Positions 37,088-47,104 are shown, counted from the first letter of the stretch. The stretch: DNA of 64,000 nucleotides from Saccharophagus degradans 2-40 (GCF_000013665.1 NC_007912.1:2032501-2096500), one strand, 5' to 3'. Notes: generated by a model from the sequence alone, not told the origin. Numbers and translations are program-made.

Positions 37088-39505
37088 ATGGATCAATTAG
37101 ACACAAATAAACTAGATCATATCCTCCCTCTACTACCCCTAAGAGATGTGGTGGTTTACCCGCACATGGTTATTCCGCTTTTTGTTGGTAGAGAGAAATC
37201 CATTTCTGCGCTCGAGCATGCGATGTCTGACGACAAGCAAGTGCTTCTTGTGGCCCAGAAGCACGCATCTGTGGATGACCCGTCCAAGGATGACCTGTAC
37301 GGGCATGGCACCATTGCCACCGTGCTACAGCTTCTTAAATTGCCCGATGGCACCGTTAAAGTGCTGGTAGAGGGCAAGCGCCGAGCCATTATTGATGAGA
37401 TTCAAGAGTCCGAAAACTACTTCCAAGCGCAAATACGCCCATTGGTTGCGGATGAAGAGGAAGAGCGTGAAGCTGAAGCGCTCGCTCGTTCGCTGCTTAC
37501 TCGATTTGAGCAGTATGTGAATATAAGCAAAAAGGTGCCTTCAGAGGTGCTTACATCGCTAAGCGGTATTGATGAGCCGGGTAGGCTTGCAGATACAGTG
37601 GCGGCGCATATGTCGCTAGATTTGGCTCAGAAGCAAGAAATTTTAGAAATCGCTAGCACGCAAGAAAGGTTAGAGCACTTAATAGGCTTGCTCGAAGCTG
37701 AAGCGGACTTATTCCAAGTTGAAAAGCGCATTCGTGGTCGCGTTAAAAAACAAATGGAAAAAAGTCAGCGCGAGTACTATTTGAATGAGCAAATGAAAGC
37801 CATTCAAAAAGAGCTTGGTGACATGGGCGAAGAGGGCAATGAGCTAGAAGAGCTCGAGAAGAAAATTGCCGATTCGGGCATGGGCAAAGATGCGATGGAG
37901 AAAACCCACGCAGAGCTGGCCAAACTAAAAATGATGTCTCCTATGTCAGCCGAAGCATCGGTGGTGCGTTCGTATATTGACTGGATGATTAACCTGCCTT
38001 GGAAAAAACGCAGCAAAGTTAGGCACGATTTAGAAATCGCTCAATCAATACTTGAATCCGACCACTACGGTTTGGAAGAAGTAAAAGAGCGAATTCTTGA
38101 GTACTTGGCGGTTCAAAAACGCGTTAAGAAAATTAAAGGGCCTATTTTGTGTTTGGTTGGCCCCCCTGGTGTAGGTAAAACGTCGTTGGGCGAATCTATC
38201 GCTCGCGCAACTAACCGTAAATTTGTGCGTATGGCTTTGGGCGGCGTGCGAGATGAAGCCGAAATTCGAGGGCATCGCCGAACTTACATAGGTTCTATGC
38301 CTGGCAAGCTTGTACAAAAAATGTCGAAAATTGGGGTGAAGAACCCGCTGTTTTTGCTAGATGAAATTGACAAAATGGGAATGGATCATCGCGGTGATCC
38401 AGCATCTGCATTGCTTGAGGTGCTAGACCCAGAGCAGAACAATAGCTTTAACGACCACTACTTAGAGGTGGATTACGATCTATCTGAAGTAATGTTTGTG
38501 TGTACGTCAAACACTATGAATATTCCTGGGCCTTTGTTAGACCGCATGGAAGTTATTCGTATTCCGGGCTATACCGAAGACGAAAAAATAAACATCGCTA
38601 CGCGCTACCTTATTCCAAAGCAAATCAAAAATAATGGTTTGAAAGAAAATGAGATAGAAATTCAAGATGAAGCGATTCGCGATGTGGTTCGTTACTATAC
38701 TCGCGAAGCGGGTGTGCGTGGCTTAGATCGTGAAGTTGCAAAACTCTGTCGAAAAGTTGTAACGCAAAATGTTAAAAATAAAACGCAAGACAAAATAGTT
38801 ATTACTAGCGATAAGCTAGAAGATTATTTAGGCGTTAAAAAAGCGGATTACGGCAAAGCGGAAGACAAAAACCAAGTGGGGCAGGTTACTGGTTTAGCGT
38901 GGACCCAGGTTGGCGGTGAGCTATTAACCATCGAGTCTTCTGCTGTGAAAGGGCGCGGTAGGTTAGTTAAAACCGGCTCACTGGGCGATGTTATGCAAGA
39001 GTCTATTCAGGCTGCGATGACCGTTGTGCGTTCGCGCTCCAAGTTTTTAGGCATTGCACCAGATATTCACGAGAAGCGAGATTTGCATATTCACGTCCCA
39101 GAAGGTGCGACACCTAAAGATGGGCCTAGTGCGGGTATTGCAATGTGTACCGCATTGGTGTCTGTTTATACCGATATTCCGGTGCGAGCGGATGTGGCCA
39201 TGACCGGTGAAATTACGCTACGTGGTGAGGTGTTAAAAATTGGTGGGCTAAAAGAAAAATTGTTAGCCGCACACCGAGGGGGCATTAAAACGGTCATTAT
39301 TCCGCATGAGAATGAGGCCGATTTGAGAGAAATTCCCGATAATATAAAGGCAGACCTATCGATAAAGCCTGTACAATGGATAGATCAGGTCCTTGAAATT
39401 GCGTTGCAATACATGCCAAAACCCTTCAGTGATGAAGAATATGAGGCGCTCGAAACCAAAGCCCAGAAGGAAGGTGAAGAGCAGAGCAGGATAAGCACGC
39501 ACTAA
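37088..39505 (+). CDS. lon: ATP-dependent protease Lon
   Basis: The start ATG at 37088 (MDQLDTNKLDHILPLLPLRDVVVYP) gives 805 residues, the normal length; a GTG 42 bases upstream adds an unlikely extension. Domains: LAN substrate-binding (about 10-205), helical linker, AAA+ with Walker A GPPGVGKTSL and FLLDEIDKMG, and protease domain with Ser681 in DGPSAGIAM and the catalytic Lys in GGLKEKLLAAHRGG. It degrades misfolded and regulatory proteins. It lies between clpX and hupB, as in E. coli. Confidence 0.97.
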   Translation: MDQLDTNKLDHILPLLPLRDVVVYPHMVIPLFVGREKSISALEHAMSDDKQVLLVAQKHASVDDPSKDDLYGHGTIATVLQLLKLPDGTVKVLVEGKRRAIIDEIQESENYFQAQIRPLVADEEEEREAEALARSLLTRFEQYVNISKKVPSEVLTSLSGIDEPGRLADTVAAHMSLDLAQKQEILEIASTQERLEHLIGLLEAEADLFQVEKRIRGRVKKQMEKSQREYYLNEQMKAIQKELGDMGEEGNELEELEKKIADSGMGKDAMEKTHAELAKLKMMSPMSAEASVVRSYIDWMINLPWKKRSKVRHDLEIAQSILESDHYGLEEVKERILEYLAVQKRVKKIKGPILCLVGPPGVGKTSLGESIARATNRKFVRMALGGVRDEAEIRGHRRTYIGSMPGKLVQKMSKIGVKNPLFLLDEIDKMGMDHRGDPASALLEVLDPEQNNSFNDHYLEVDYDLSEVMFVCTSNTMNIPGPLLDRMEVIRIPGYTEDEKINIATRYLIPKQIKNNGLKENEIEIQDEAIRDVVRYYTREAGVRGLDREVAKLCRKVVTQNVKNKTQDKIVITSDKLEDYLGVKKADYGKAEDKNQVGQVTGLAWTQVGGELLTIESSAVKGRGRLVKTGSLGDVMQESIQAAMTVVRSRSKFLGIAPDIHEKRDLHIHVPEGATPKDGPSAGIAMCTALVSVYTDIPVRADVAMTGEITLRGEVLKIGGLKEKLLAAHRGGIKTVIIPHENEADLREIPDNIKADLSIKPVQWIDQVLEIALQYMPKPFSDEEYEALETKAQKEGEEQSRISTH

Positions 39506-39730
39506 AAAATACGACCAAATTGGCCATATTTGTACGAATTCCGCACAGATATGGCCTTGTCAGTGAAATAAAGTATTTCATTCTTGACCGGCACAAAGCC
39601 TGTTGGTATAAATCGCAGTTCGTCGATATGTGTTCGCATCGTATCTGGTGATTTAAGCCGGTCTAGAACGAATACCTAGGTTAAGAATCGTTAGTAATTT
39701 TTATTACGAATAATAAAGAGGGGTCAATAA

Positions 39731-40003
39731 GTGAATAAGTCAGAATTGATTGAAGCGATTGCAGCTTCTGCGGATATTTCCAAAGCTGCTGCTGGTCGTG
39801 CATTAGACGCAGTAACTGAATCAATCGGTGAAGCGTTAAAGAACGGTGATCAGGTTGCTCTAGTTGGCTTTGGTACTTTCCTAGTTAAAGAGCGTGCTGC
39901 TCGTACTGGTCGCAACCCACAAACTGGTGCACCAATCGAAATCGCCGCTGCTAAAATACCTAGCTTTAAGCCAGGTAAAGCGTTAAAAGACGCCGTAAAC
40001 TAA
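39731..40003 (+). CDS. hupB: DNA-binding protein HU-beta
   Basis: The 90-residue product starts at GTG with GAGGGG upstream. The sequence [49 protein letters not shown] and [15 protein letters not shown] is typical HU, with the intercalating Pro in RNPQTG. It coats and bends DNA non-specifically. It sits between lon and ppiD in the conserved order. Confidence 0.97.
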   Translation: MNKSELIEAIAASADISKAAAGRALDAVTESIGEALKNGDQVALVGFGTFLVKERAARTGRNPQTGAPIEIAAAKIPSFKPGKALKDAVN

Positions 40004-40174
40004 TATCCACACTACCCAGCTTCTAACAAAAATAATAAAGCGAATTATTGTTTCTTACATGGTCAGGTAATCGAGTTCTTAATCTGGTTGTGAATGGTAA
40101 GCCATAAGTGAAACGAGATCGGTGTAATATTTGTTGTTCGGAACGTAGCGTTGTAGATAAAATTAGTAACACTT

Positions 40175-40204
40175 AAAAAGGCGCATTTTCTTTGCGCCTT
40201 TTTT
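40175..40204 (+). terminator. Terminator after hupB
   Basis: AAAAGGCGCA pairs with TTGCGCCTTTT, followed by T residues. It lies 172 bases after the hupB stop and 31 bases before ppiD, so ppiD probably depends on read-through or a promoter close to its start. Confidence 0.8.
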
Positions 40205-40235
40205 GTTAGAAAAAATATTTAGTTAGGGGATCACC

Positions 40236-42101
40236 ATGTTACAGAACGTGCGCGATAATCTTAAAAATAAGGTTGTCTTTGGCATTGTTGTACTTGTAAT
40301 GCTAATTATGGTTGTAGGCGGTGTAGGTAGCGTCAACTTAAATAGCATTGGCGGCAACGATGTTGCATCGGTAGGCGGAGAGGGCGTTAGCGCCGTAGAG
40401 CTTGGTCGAGCGGTGGCAATGCGTAAAGATCAGTTGCTAGCTAATGGTGTTGATCCAACCTCAGACTTTGTCAAAGAGCAAAACCTTAGGCAGCAAATTT
40501 TACCTCAGCTAGTACGCCGTAAAGCGTTGCTGGTAACAGCAGAAGAGGCCGGAGTAGGGGCCGCAGTAGCTGAAGTAGAAAAAACAATTCTAGGTCAAGA
40601 AACATTTAAAGTGGGTGGCAAATTTGACCCGCAAACTTATCGTCGATTAATTGGTAATGCGGGCTACTTGCCGGCAACCTATAAAGTGGCAGTGGCTGAA
40701 GATATTATTCTATCGCATCAATCCTCTGGTTTGGCCGACTCTGCGTTTGTGTCAGACGAAGAGATAAATGCGCTAGTTGCGATTCTTAATCAGAAGCGCA
40801 GTTTCTTTGGAATCACTATACCCAAAGAAACAGTGGGTGATGAAGTTACTGTAACCCCAGAGCAAATTGAAGCTTACTACCAAGCAAACCAGCAAGAGTT
40901 TAGTGTGCCAGAAAAAGTCTCAGTTGATTATATTGAGATTTCTGTAGCTGAAATTGCTAAAACAATTGCAGTTGATGAAGCCGATATTAAAGCTCAGTAC
41001 GAACAAGAAAAAGCAGATTTCGTTGAGTCTTCGGAATATGAAATTGCTCACATTCTAATTGCTGACGGTGATGAAAGCGCCAGCAAGATAGAAGAAGTTC
41101 AAACCCAATTAGCTGCTGGTGAGGCGTTTGAAACGCTTGCAGAAACTTACTCTGACGATTTTGGTAGTCGTGAAACTGGTGGTTCATTGGGTGTATTAAC
41201 AACTGGAATCTTCCCAGAAGAGTTCGAGCAAGCTGTATATGCGCTTGAAGAGGGTGAGGTTTCTGAACCTGTTACAACAGACGCTGGTACGCACTTCATT
41301 AAAGTTACCAGCAAAAAAGTTGAAGCACTTGCTAGTTACGAAGAGCGCAAGCCTGAAATAAAGAAAGCTATCCAAAACTTACGCGCAGAGAGCTTCTATG
41401 TCGATCAGTATGCCGAGCTGGAAGAGCTAACGTTTAACGCCGGTGATTTAACTGTCGCAGCAGATCAGCTGGGTTTAACTGTAAAGCAGTCCCCACTGTT
41501 TGAGCGCAATTTTGGCAACGGTGTAGCTAAAGAAGTTAAAGTGCGTAATGCAGCGTTTTCAGAAGATGTTCTATTAAGCGGTCGTAACAGCCCGGTTATA
41601 GAAATTTCTAACTCTAAAGCGATGGTGTTGAGAAAGCGTACTCACAACCCAGAGCACATTGCTGCACTAGAGTTAGTGTCTTCTCAGATTCAGCAAAAGT
41701 TACAAGCGCAAGCGGTGCAAGCCAAGCTTGCAGAATTGGCTAAAAATATTCAGTCAGAAATTGCAGCTGGTAAATCGCCAAAAGAAGTGGCCGAGAGCCT
41801 AGGTTACGATATTGCTGAGCACGAATTAGTGAAGCGTATGGATGTAACTGCCGATGCACAAATGTTGCGAGCAGTGTTCCAAATGGCTGCTGGTTCCGGA
41901 GCTACTGTTTTTGAAGATATTGAAGCTCAAGGCGGTAACCGAGTGTTATTAGGTTTAACTGCTGTGCAGCCTGGTAAGGTTGAGGATATGACCGAGCAAG
42001 AGCGAGCAGCATTGTCGACTCAGTTATTGCGCGAAAATGCCAATTTAGAGATAGCCGCTTATGAAGAAGCTGCAATTTCGAAGGTTAAAGTTAAGTACTA
42101 G
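40236..42101 (+). CDS. ppiD: Periplasmic folding chaperone PpiD (parvulin-type, membrane-anchored)
   Basis: The 621-residue product starts MLQNVRDNLKNKVVFGIVVLVMLIMVVGGVG, a cytoplasmic tail and single membrane anchor typical of PpiD. A SurA-like N-domain (about 35-200) is followed by a parvulin domain (about 260-365: YEIAHILIADGD, TYSDDFGSRETGGSLGVLTTGIFPEEFEQAVYALEEGEVSEPVTT, HFIKVTSKK) and a helical C-region. It works at the SecYEG exit. GTTAGGGGATCACC before the ATG is the RBS. Confidence 0.95.
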   Translation: MLQNVRDNLKNKVVFGIVVLVMLIMVVGGVGSVNLNSIGGNDVASVGGEGVSAVELGRAVAMRKDQLLANGVDPTSDFVKEQNLRQQILPQLVRRKALLVTAEEAGVGAAVAEVEKTILGQETFKVGGKFDPQTYRRLIGNAGYLPATYKVAVAEDIILSHQSSGLADSAFVSDEEINALVAILNQKRSFFGITIPKETVGDEVTVTPEQIEAYYQANQQEFSVPEKVSVDYIEISVAEIAKTIAVDEADIKAQYEQEKADFVESSEYEIAHILIADGDESASKIEEVQTQLAAGEAFETLAETYSDDFGSRETGGSLGVLTTGIFPEEFEQAVYALEEGEVSEPVTTDAGTHFIKVTSKKVEALASYEERKPEIKKAIQNLRAESFYVDQYAELEELTFNAGDLTVAADQLGLTVKQSPLFERNFGNGVAKEVKVRNAAFSEDVLLSGRNSPVIEISNSKAMVLRKRTHNPEHIAALELVSSQIQQKLQAQAVQAKLAELAKNIQSEIAAGKSPKEVAESLGYDIAEHELVKRMDVTADAQMLRAVFQMAAGSGATVFEDIEAQGGNRVLLGLTAVQPGKVEDMTEQERAALSTQLLRENANLEIAAYEEAAISKVKVKY

Positions 42102-42159
42102 AAACTAAGTACTAACTAATAGCTAAGCGCTATAATTAAAAGGCCTTAACAGGCCCATC

Positions 42160-42194
42160 AAAAAGCCCAAGCATTAATGCTTGGGCTTTTTTTT
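42160..42194. terminator. Bidirectional terminator between ppiD and murI
   Basis: A perfect palindrome AAAAAGCCCAAGCATT-AATGCTTGGGCTTTTT with extra T on the right and A on the left. It serves both convergent genes. Confidence 0.92.
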
Positions 42195-42203
42195 GTTTTG
42201 AAT

Positions 42204-43022
42204 TTATCTGCGTTTGATTTGGATGTGTGCGGCTAAAAAATTATTGTATGCGTTTAGCGTGGTGGTGCAGGGCTTAGATAAATGTACCGAAATGCGCTGC
42301 GTTTGCTTTAAGGTGTTGGTTGCGCAAAGTAAGGAGTCGACTCTGCGAGCTATGGCATCGCCAGAGTCCAGTAGCGTGATGGAAGCGGGAAGCAGGGCTT
42401 GAATGGCTTCACGTAGCAGTGGGAAGTGGGTACAAGCCAATACTATTGTGTCTATATGTTCTGCGCCGGGTTTGGCGAAAAGTTCGCTCAGGGCGCCTTG
42501 TATGGCGGAATTGGGGCATTGGTTGTTTTGTATTAGCTGCTCTGCTGCGCTTACCAGTGGTTGAGCGCTGTGCAAAATAACGGTTTTATTAGGCGCAAAC
42601 TCATTGATTAAGTCGCGCGTGTAATCGCGTGTAACTGTAGCGCTGGTCGCAAGAATGGCAATAGTGCCGGTTTGTGTGGCGGTAGCGGCCGGTTTAATTG
42701 CGGGTACAACACCTACAAACGGGATATCAAACGTTTCGCGAAGATCGGCAAGCAGTGCTGTGCTTGCAGTATTGCAGGCTATAACGGCAATACTGGGCGA
42801 GTATTGATCGATGAGCTCGCCCATAAATGTAATAACTCGCTGCCTTAACGCGCTGGTTGAAAGTTCCCCGTACGGAAAGTAAGCGTTATCCGCTGCGTAA
42901 ACAATGGCGCAATCGTTGCGCAGCGCCATAATTTTGGTGCAGATACTTAGCCCTCCGGCGCCAGAATCAAATACAAGCACTGTAGGTGTGTTGGGGTCAG
43001 GCTGGCGGGGTGATTCGGTCAT
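42204..43022 (-). CDS. murI: Glutamate racemase
   Basis: The 272-residue product has both catalytic cysteines in their motifs: VIACNTASTALL and VLACTHFPLL. The N-terminal VLVFDSGAGGLSICTKI is the substrate loop, and AADNAYFPYGE is conserved. It makes D-glutamate for peptidoglycan. It is a single gene convergent with ppiD; length is usual. Confidence 0.95.
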   Translation of the reverse strand: MTESPRQPDPNTPTVLVFDSGAGGLSICTKIMALRNDCAIVYAADNAYFPYGELSTSALRQRVITFMGELIDQYSPSIAVIACNTASTALLADLRETFDIPFVGVVPAIKPAATATQTGTIAILATSATVTRDYTRDLINEFAPNKTVILHSAQPLVSAAEQLIQNNQCPNSAIQGALSELFAKPGAEHIDTIVLACTHFPLLREAIQALLPASITLLDSGDAIARRVDSLLCATNTLKQTQRISVHLSKPCTTTLNAYNNFLAAHIQIKRR

Positions 43023-43160
43023 ACGTTTTGCTAGCTTATGGGTAATTGCGCTGAATGAGCGCGTTGGTCGATGTAAATTGGTATCATTCTACATGTAATT
43101 GCTTAGGTCGCGTACTGGCTGGAGCAATTCTGTGTATATACAAAAATTGGAGTAATAACT

Positions 43161-44645
43161 ATGCCTTTAACGGCGGTAGATTGGATGTTGCCAGCGCTGA
43201 TTGTAAGTATTTTAGCGCTTGTAGCTTGTGTGGCTTTTTTGATTAGTGCGCGTAAGCGGCTATCCGAGGTGTTGGAGGCAAAGCGTACCGGTGAAGACCT
43301 TGCGAGCGCACAGTTGCGTGCAGAGCAAGATAAAGGCGCAGCAGCACTGCGTGAGCTAGAGCTTTCGCAAGCAAAACTGCAAGCCGATCTCAATGCTGCA
43401 TTGCGCACAATAAGCGAGCTAAAAGTAGAAAACCAAGATTTGCATAAAACCCGAGAGGAATATTTACAGCTTCAGGTAAGGTATCAAGAGCAAAGCGAAA
43501 AACGGGTTACCGAACAAAAGTTATTGGAAGAAACGAAGCAGGCGTTATTTAAAGAGTTTGAGTTAGCCGCTGGCAAGCTGTTTGATGAGAAGAAAGAGCG
43601 TTTCGAGTCGAGCAACAAAGAGGGCTTGCAAGCACTACTGCAGCCGTTTAGAGAGCAAATAACGGCCTTTAATAAGCGTGTAGAAGATGTGTACGATAAA
43701 GAAAATACACAGCGCAACCAGCTTGTAGGCCAAATTATAGAGTTGCAAAAGCAAACTCAACAGATAAGTGCCGAGGCGAATAACTTGGCGGCTGCACTTA
43801 AAAATGACAACAAAATTCAGGGCAGCTGGGGTGAAATTGTTCTAGAGCGGTTGCTAGAGCAGTCAGGGCTGCAAAAAGGGCGTGAATACGATACTCAAAA
43901 AAGCTTCTCCTCTGCTGATGGTTCGCGCTTTAGGCCAGATGTTATTGTGCATTTGCCCGATGAAAAAGATATTGTCATAGACAGTAAGGTTTCATTGGTG
44001 GATTACGAGCGCTATTGTTCTGCAGAAAACCAAGCAGAGAAAGAGATTGCGCTTAAAGCACATGTCGATTCCGTTCGCGCCCATGTAAAGGGCTTGTCGC
44101 TTAAACAATATGAAAACTTAGAAGGAATTCGAACACTCGATTTTGTTTTTGTATTTGTGCCTGTGGAAGCGGCTTATATTGTTGCCATTCAATCTTCGCC
44201 GACGTTGTTCAAAGAAGCCTATGACCGCAATATCGTCATTGTTAGCCCTTCGAGTTTGATGGTTGCGTTGCGTACAGTAGAAACTATTTGGCGCTACGAA
44301 AAGCAGAATGCGAATGCCGAACAAATAGCGGCAAGTGCGGGCAAGCTGTACGATCAGTTTGCTTTATTTGTAGACTCGTTAGAGGAAGTGGGTAAAAACC
44401 TCGATAGAACACAGGATGCATTCGGCAAGGCCAAAAAACGGCTAACGGAAGGGCGTGGTAACCTTTTAAGAAAAATAGATGGCTTAAAAGAATTGGGGGC
44501 CAAAACAAGTCGCAGGTTACCCGAGGCGTACCGTGTAGACCAAGATGACGAAGACACAGAAAGTTCAGGCCAGAAAAAAGCAGTTAAAGGTCAAATTGGT
44601 TTGTTAGTTAAAGATACAGAAGCAAGTACAGAGGGTGAAGTCTAA
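43161..44645 (+). CDS. rmuC: DNA recombination protein RmuC
   Basis: The 494-residue product has an N-terminal membrane segment (LPALIVSILALVACVAFLIS), a long coiled coil (about 28-200) and the RmuC nuclease-like domain (about 215-420: NKIQGSWGEIVLERLLEQSGLQKGREY, RPDVIVHLPDEKDIVIDSKVSLVDYERY, VPVEAAYIVAIQ). It limits inversions and recombination at short repeats. It overlaps the following DUF2489 gene by 11 bases. Confidence 0.93.
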   Translation: MPLTAVDWMLPALIVSILALVACVAFLISARKRLSEVLEAKRTGEDLASAQLRAEQDKGAAALRELELSQAKLQADLNAALRTISELKVENQDLHKTREEYLQLQVRYQEQSEKRVTEQKLLEETKQALFKEFELAAGKLFDEKKERFESSNKEGLQALLQPFREQITAFNKRVEDVYDKENTQRNQLVGQIIELQKQTQQISAEANNLAAALKNDNKIQGSWGEIVLERLLEQSGLQKGREYDTQKSFSSADGSRFRPDVIVHLPDEKDIVIDSKVSLVDYERYCSAENQAEKEIALKAHVDSVRAHVKGLSLKQYENLEGIRTLDFVFVFVPVEAAYIVAIQSSPTLFKEAYDRNIVIVSPSSLMVALRTVETIWRYEKQNANAEQIAASAGKLYDQFALFVDSLEEVGKNLDRTQDAFGKAKKRLTEGRGNLLRKIDGLKELGAKTSRRLPEAYRVDQDDEDTESSGQKKAVKGQIGLLVKDTEASTEGEV

Positions 44646-45120
44646 CGTGTGGTATTTACTTATAGGTTTAGGCACTGTGATTATTGTGGTGCTGGCAGCA
44701 ATAGCTGTAAATTTACAGCTGAAGGTGCGCAAGCAAGCTAAAGAGCAGCAAGCTCAGTTAGAGCAGCAGCAAAAGCAAACTGCAGAACGGCGCGAGTATG
44801 CGCGTAAAAGTATAAAAATACTTGCTCAAGCGATGCTTAAAGATGAGCTAACACTCACGGAGGTAAGCATTCGTATCGCCGCGTTGGTTCAAATATTTCC
44901 TTTAAGTGAATCGCAGCTGGCGGACCATCGCTGTTTTGTTGAGCTGGCAAAAGCTACTTCTCATATCCCTATATTGGAAGAGTGGAAAAAACTGCCCAAG
45001 GCTAAAAAGAAAGAGTTGAATATTGAGCGAGAGCGCTTAGAAAGTGAGTATAAGGATTTTATTCTGGCTGCTTGCGGTGCCATTACTCGCAATGACAGCT
45101 ATTTGCAGGAATATATTTAA
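44635..45120 (+). CDS. DUF2489 domain-containing membrane protein
   Basis: The start is GTG at 44635 inside the rmuC end. The 161-residue product has one membrane segment (WYLLIGLGTVIIVVLAAIAVNLQL), a short coiled coil rich in Gln (KEQQAQLEQQQKQTAERREYA), then a DUF2489-type helical region (SIKILAQAMLKDELTLTEVSIRIAALVQ, LERERLESEYKDFI). The function of DUF2489 is unknown. Overlap with rmuC suggests coupled expression. A G+C-rich hairpin (45145-45160) without T-run follows. Confidence 0.8.
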   Translation: MKSNVWYLLIGLGTVIIVVLAAIAVNLQLKVRKQAKEQQAQLEQQQKQTAERREYARKSIKILAQAMLKDELTLTEVSIRIAALVQIFPLSESQLADHRCFVELAKATSHIPILEEWKKLPKAKKKELNIERERLESEYKDFILAACGAITRNDSYLQEYI

Positions 45121-45191
45121 CGCAGCGCATGAGGCGTGATTTGAGGCGGCTTATGCCGCCCCAAATAATTCTAAGCTAGTGTGGCAGCGAA

Positions 45192-46298
45192 TTATTTTTT
45201 GGTAAGTATTACACCGCATTCGCGATGATCGGTATAAGGGAATTGATCGAATAACGCAAAGCGTTCAACTTTGTGCGTTTTGCAGAGGTTGGCAAGATTG
45301 TTGGCGAGTGTGTCGGGGTTGCACGAAATATAAATAATATTGTCGAACCGGCTAATTAGCGCTTCAGTATCTTCATCTAGCCCCGCTCTAGGGGGGTCTA
45401 CAAACACGGTGCTAAAATTATAGCTGTCTAATTCTATATCTTTTAATCGTCTAAATTCTCGCACGCCATTTAATGCTTCGGTAAATTCTTCACTCGACAT
45501 TCTTGCAATGGTGATATTTTTACAGCCGTTTTTTTCTATATTGTATTCAGCGGCCTTTACAGAAGTTTTAGATACTTCTGTGGCAAGTACTTTGTCGAAG
45601 TTTTTACTTAGTGGTAGTGTGAAGTTGCCGTTACCACAGTACAGTTCTACTAGGTCGCCACCCAGGTTTGCGGTGGCATCTACTGCCCATTGCAGCATTT
45701 TTTGACATACGGCTGCGTTTGGCTGGGTAAACCCAGACTCAATCTGTTTGTACGTAAATGGCGTACCGCTAATGGTAAGGGTTTCTTCGACGTAATCTTG
45801 TGTCAAAACAATTTTTTGCTTTTTGCTGCGTCCAATAATATGTGTGTTTAGGCTGCTAGCAAGTGCGTTGGCTTCTGCTTGCCATTCTTCAGTTAATGGT
45901 TTGTGGTAAATAAGAGTAGTAACGCTTTCACCGGTTGTAGTGGTTAAAAATTCCACTTGAAACAGGCGCTTACGCAACAGCTCGGAGGCGTTTACAATTT
46001 CGAGTAACTTTGGCATTAGCTCGACAATTTTTTCTGCGCCTACGCTAAATTCCCACTCCAATGTGACAGGCTTTTTATACTCGCCAGGTTGATACATGGC
46101 GTAGAAGGCTTCGGCGCCTTGTTGCCACATTTTGAATTCTGCGCGCATTCGGTAGTGGCTGGGGGGGGAAGGGTGTACTTCTATGTCGCCTTGCCAAAAA
46201 TCGCTGAATTGCTCTTTGGTCGCCTTTTCTTTGTCGTCCAGCTGCTGCTGATAATTCGCGGGGTTGGCTTGGCCTAGTTTAGTTGTCATGTTGGTCAC
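45192..46298 (-). CDS. trmA: tRNA (uracil-5-)-methyltransferase
   Basis: The 368-residue product is TrmA: N-terminal YRMRAEFKMWQQG and the RNA-binding region, then the SAM motif LVELYCGNGNFTLPLS, TVFVDPPRAGLDE and the nucleophile Cys in YISCNPDTLANN. It makes m5U54 in the T-loop of nearly all tRNAs. It follows the Tus-like gene by 32 bases on the same strand, grouping two tRNA-modification functions. Length is the same as in E. coli (366). Confidence 0.96.
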   Translation of the reverse strand: MTNMTTKLGQANPANYQQQLDDKEKATKEQFSDFWQGDIEVHPSPPSHYRMRAEFKMWQQGAEAFYAMYQPGEYKKPVTLEWEFSVGAEKIVELMPKLLEIVNASELLRKRLFQVEFLTTTTGESVTTLIYHKPLTEEWQAEANALASSLNTHIIGRSKKQKIVLTQDYVEETLTISGTPFTYKQIESGFTQPNAAVCQKMLQWAVDATANLGGDLVELYCGNGNFTLPLSKNFDKVLATEVSKTSVKAAEYNIEKNGCKNITIARMSSEEFTEALNGVREFRRLKDIELDSYNFSTVFVDPPRAGLDEDTEALISRFDNIIYISCNPDTLANNLANLCKTHKVERFALFDQFPYTDHRECGVILTKK

Positions 46299-46330
46299 TT
46301 AATTTGTGGTTCAAACAAATACGCTTACCG

Positions 46331-47062
46331 TTAAAAGTTGAGGGTGCGCGCTTGCGTGCTGAGCTTATTTGATGGTGGCAGTATTTGAACAGGTGTTGAA
46401 AGTGCTGTTTTTAAATAAGCTGCAATGGCTTCAAGTTCCGGTGTTGTTGGGCTGGCAATTATACAGATTTCGAAAGCGCCGTACTCGGTTAGTGCGGCAA
46501 GTTTGCTTGTAAACTCGCTAACTGTTGATTCGGTAGATGTTGGCTCGGAAAGGTGCTGGCTTTGTTGAAGGCGTATTTCCAGTTTTGGGGATAAGCCAAA
46601 CGCTAATGCCACTGCCAGGGCATCTAAGCCGGTGTTTGCTGAGGCTGAGTCGTGGGGTTGGGTGAGTCTAATAGTAAGCGCCTGCTGATTTAGAGGGGCT
46701 TCTAGTGGGTGCGATTGGCCAGATAATATCTGGTTGCTACTTATTACTGTATCAGCCTCTAGCGCAGCCTCTAACAAAACGCCTAGCCCGCCTATTTTAT
46801 AGCCTTCATTGCAGTCTGAGTCGTTGTGCAAGCCAAGGTTAAGCCCAGATTTAGAGCAGATTATCGCGTCCAGCTGATTGTTGATAATAAAATTAGACCA
46901 TTGCTCGCAGGTGTTAGGTGGCAAAGCAAAGTTGGCGCCTTCTGCGAAAAAGAAGATCTGGTTAATGCTGTGTGTATTTTGAATAGCGTGTTGGCACCAC
47001 GCGAGTATTTCATTGTTTGGGTCGTTGTTGGGGTGGGTGTTTACAGTAATGCACAAATTCAT
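46331..47062 (-). CDS. DsrE-family fusion, TusD-like plus TusC-like halves
   Basis: The 243-residue product is about twice the size of a Tus subunit. Residues about 1-115 match TusD: INQIFFFAEGANFA, EQWSNFIINNQLDAIICSKSG with Cys69 at the persulfide position, and GGLGVLLEAALEADTVIS. Residues about 127-235 resemble TusC: ANTGLDALAVALAFG and KLAALTEYGAFEICIIASPT. No TusB-like or TusE gene follows; the next gene is trmA. The expected role is sulfur relay to MnmA for 2-thiouridine, but with separate TusB/TusE elsewhere, or a divergent function. The comparison is from memory. Confidence 0.7.
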   Translation of the reverse strand: MNLCITVNTHPNNDPNNEILAWCQHAIQNTHSINQIFFFAEGANFALPPNTCEQWSNFIINNQLDAIICSKSGLNLGLHNDSDCNEGYKIGGLGVLLEAALEADTVISSNQILSGQSHPLEAPLNQQALTIRLTQPHDSASANTGLDALAVALAFGLSPKLEIRLQQSQHLSEPTSTESTVSEFTSKLAALTEYGAFEICIIASPTTPELEAIAAYLKTALSTPVQILPPSNKLSTQARTLNF

Positions 47063-47081
47063 TTTATATTCGAACCCAAAT

Positions 47082-47104
47082 AAAAAACCCCGCTCAAGGC
47101 GGGG
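47082..47104 (-). terminator. Terminator of the YccA-type gene
   Basis: On the minus strand CCCCGC pairs with GCGGGG around CTTGA, followed by a T-run of six. It lies 26 bases after the stop of the Bax inhibitor gene and before the Tus-like gene, so these are separate units. Confidence 0.85.

Noticed and set aside
45145-45160. Terminator after the DUF2489 gene
   Set aside because: GGCGGC-TTAT-GCCGCC is a stable hairpin but is followed by CCAAATAATT rather than a T-run on either strand.
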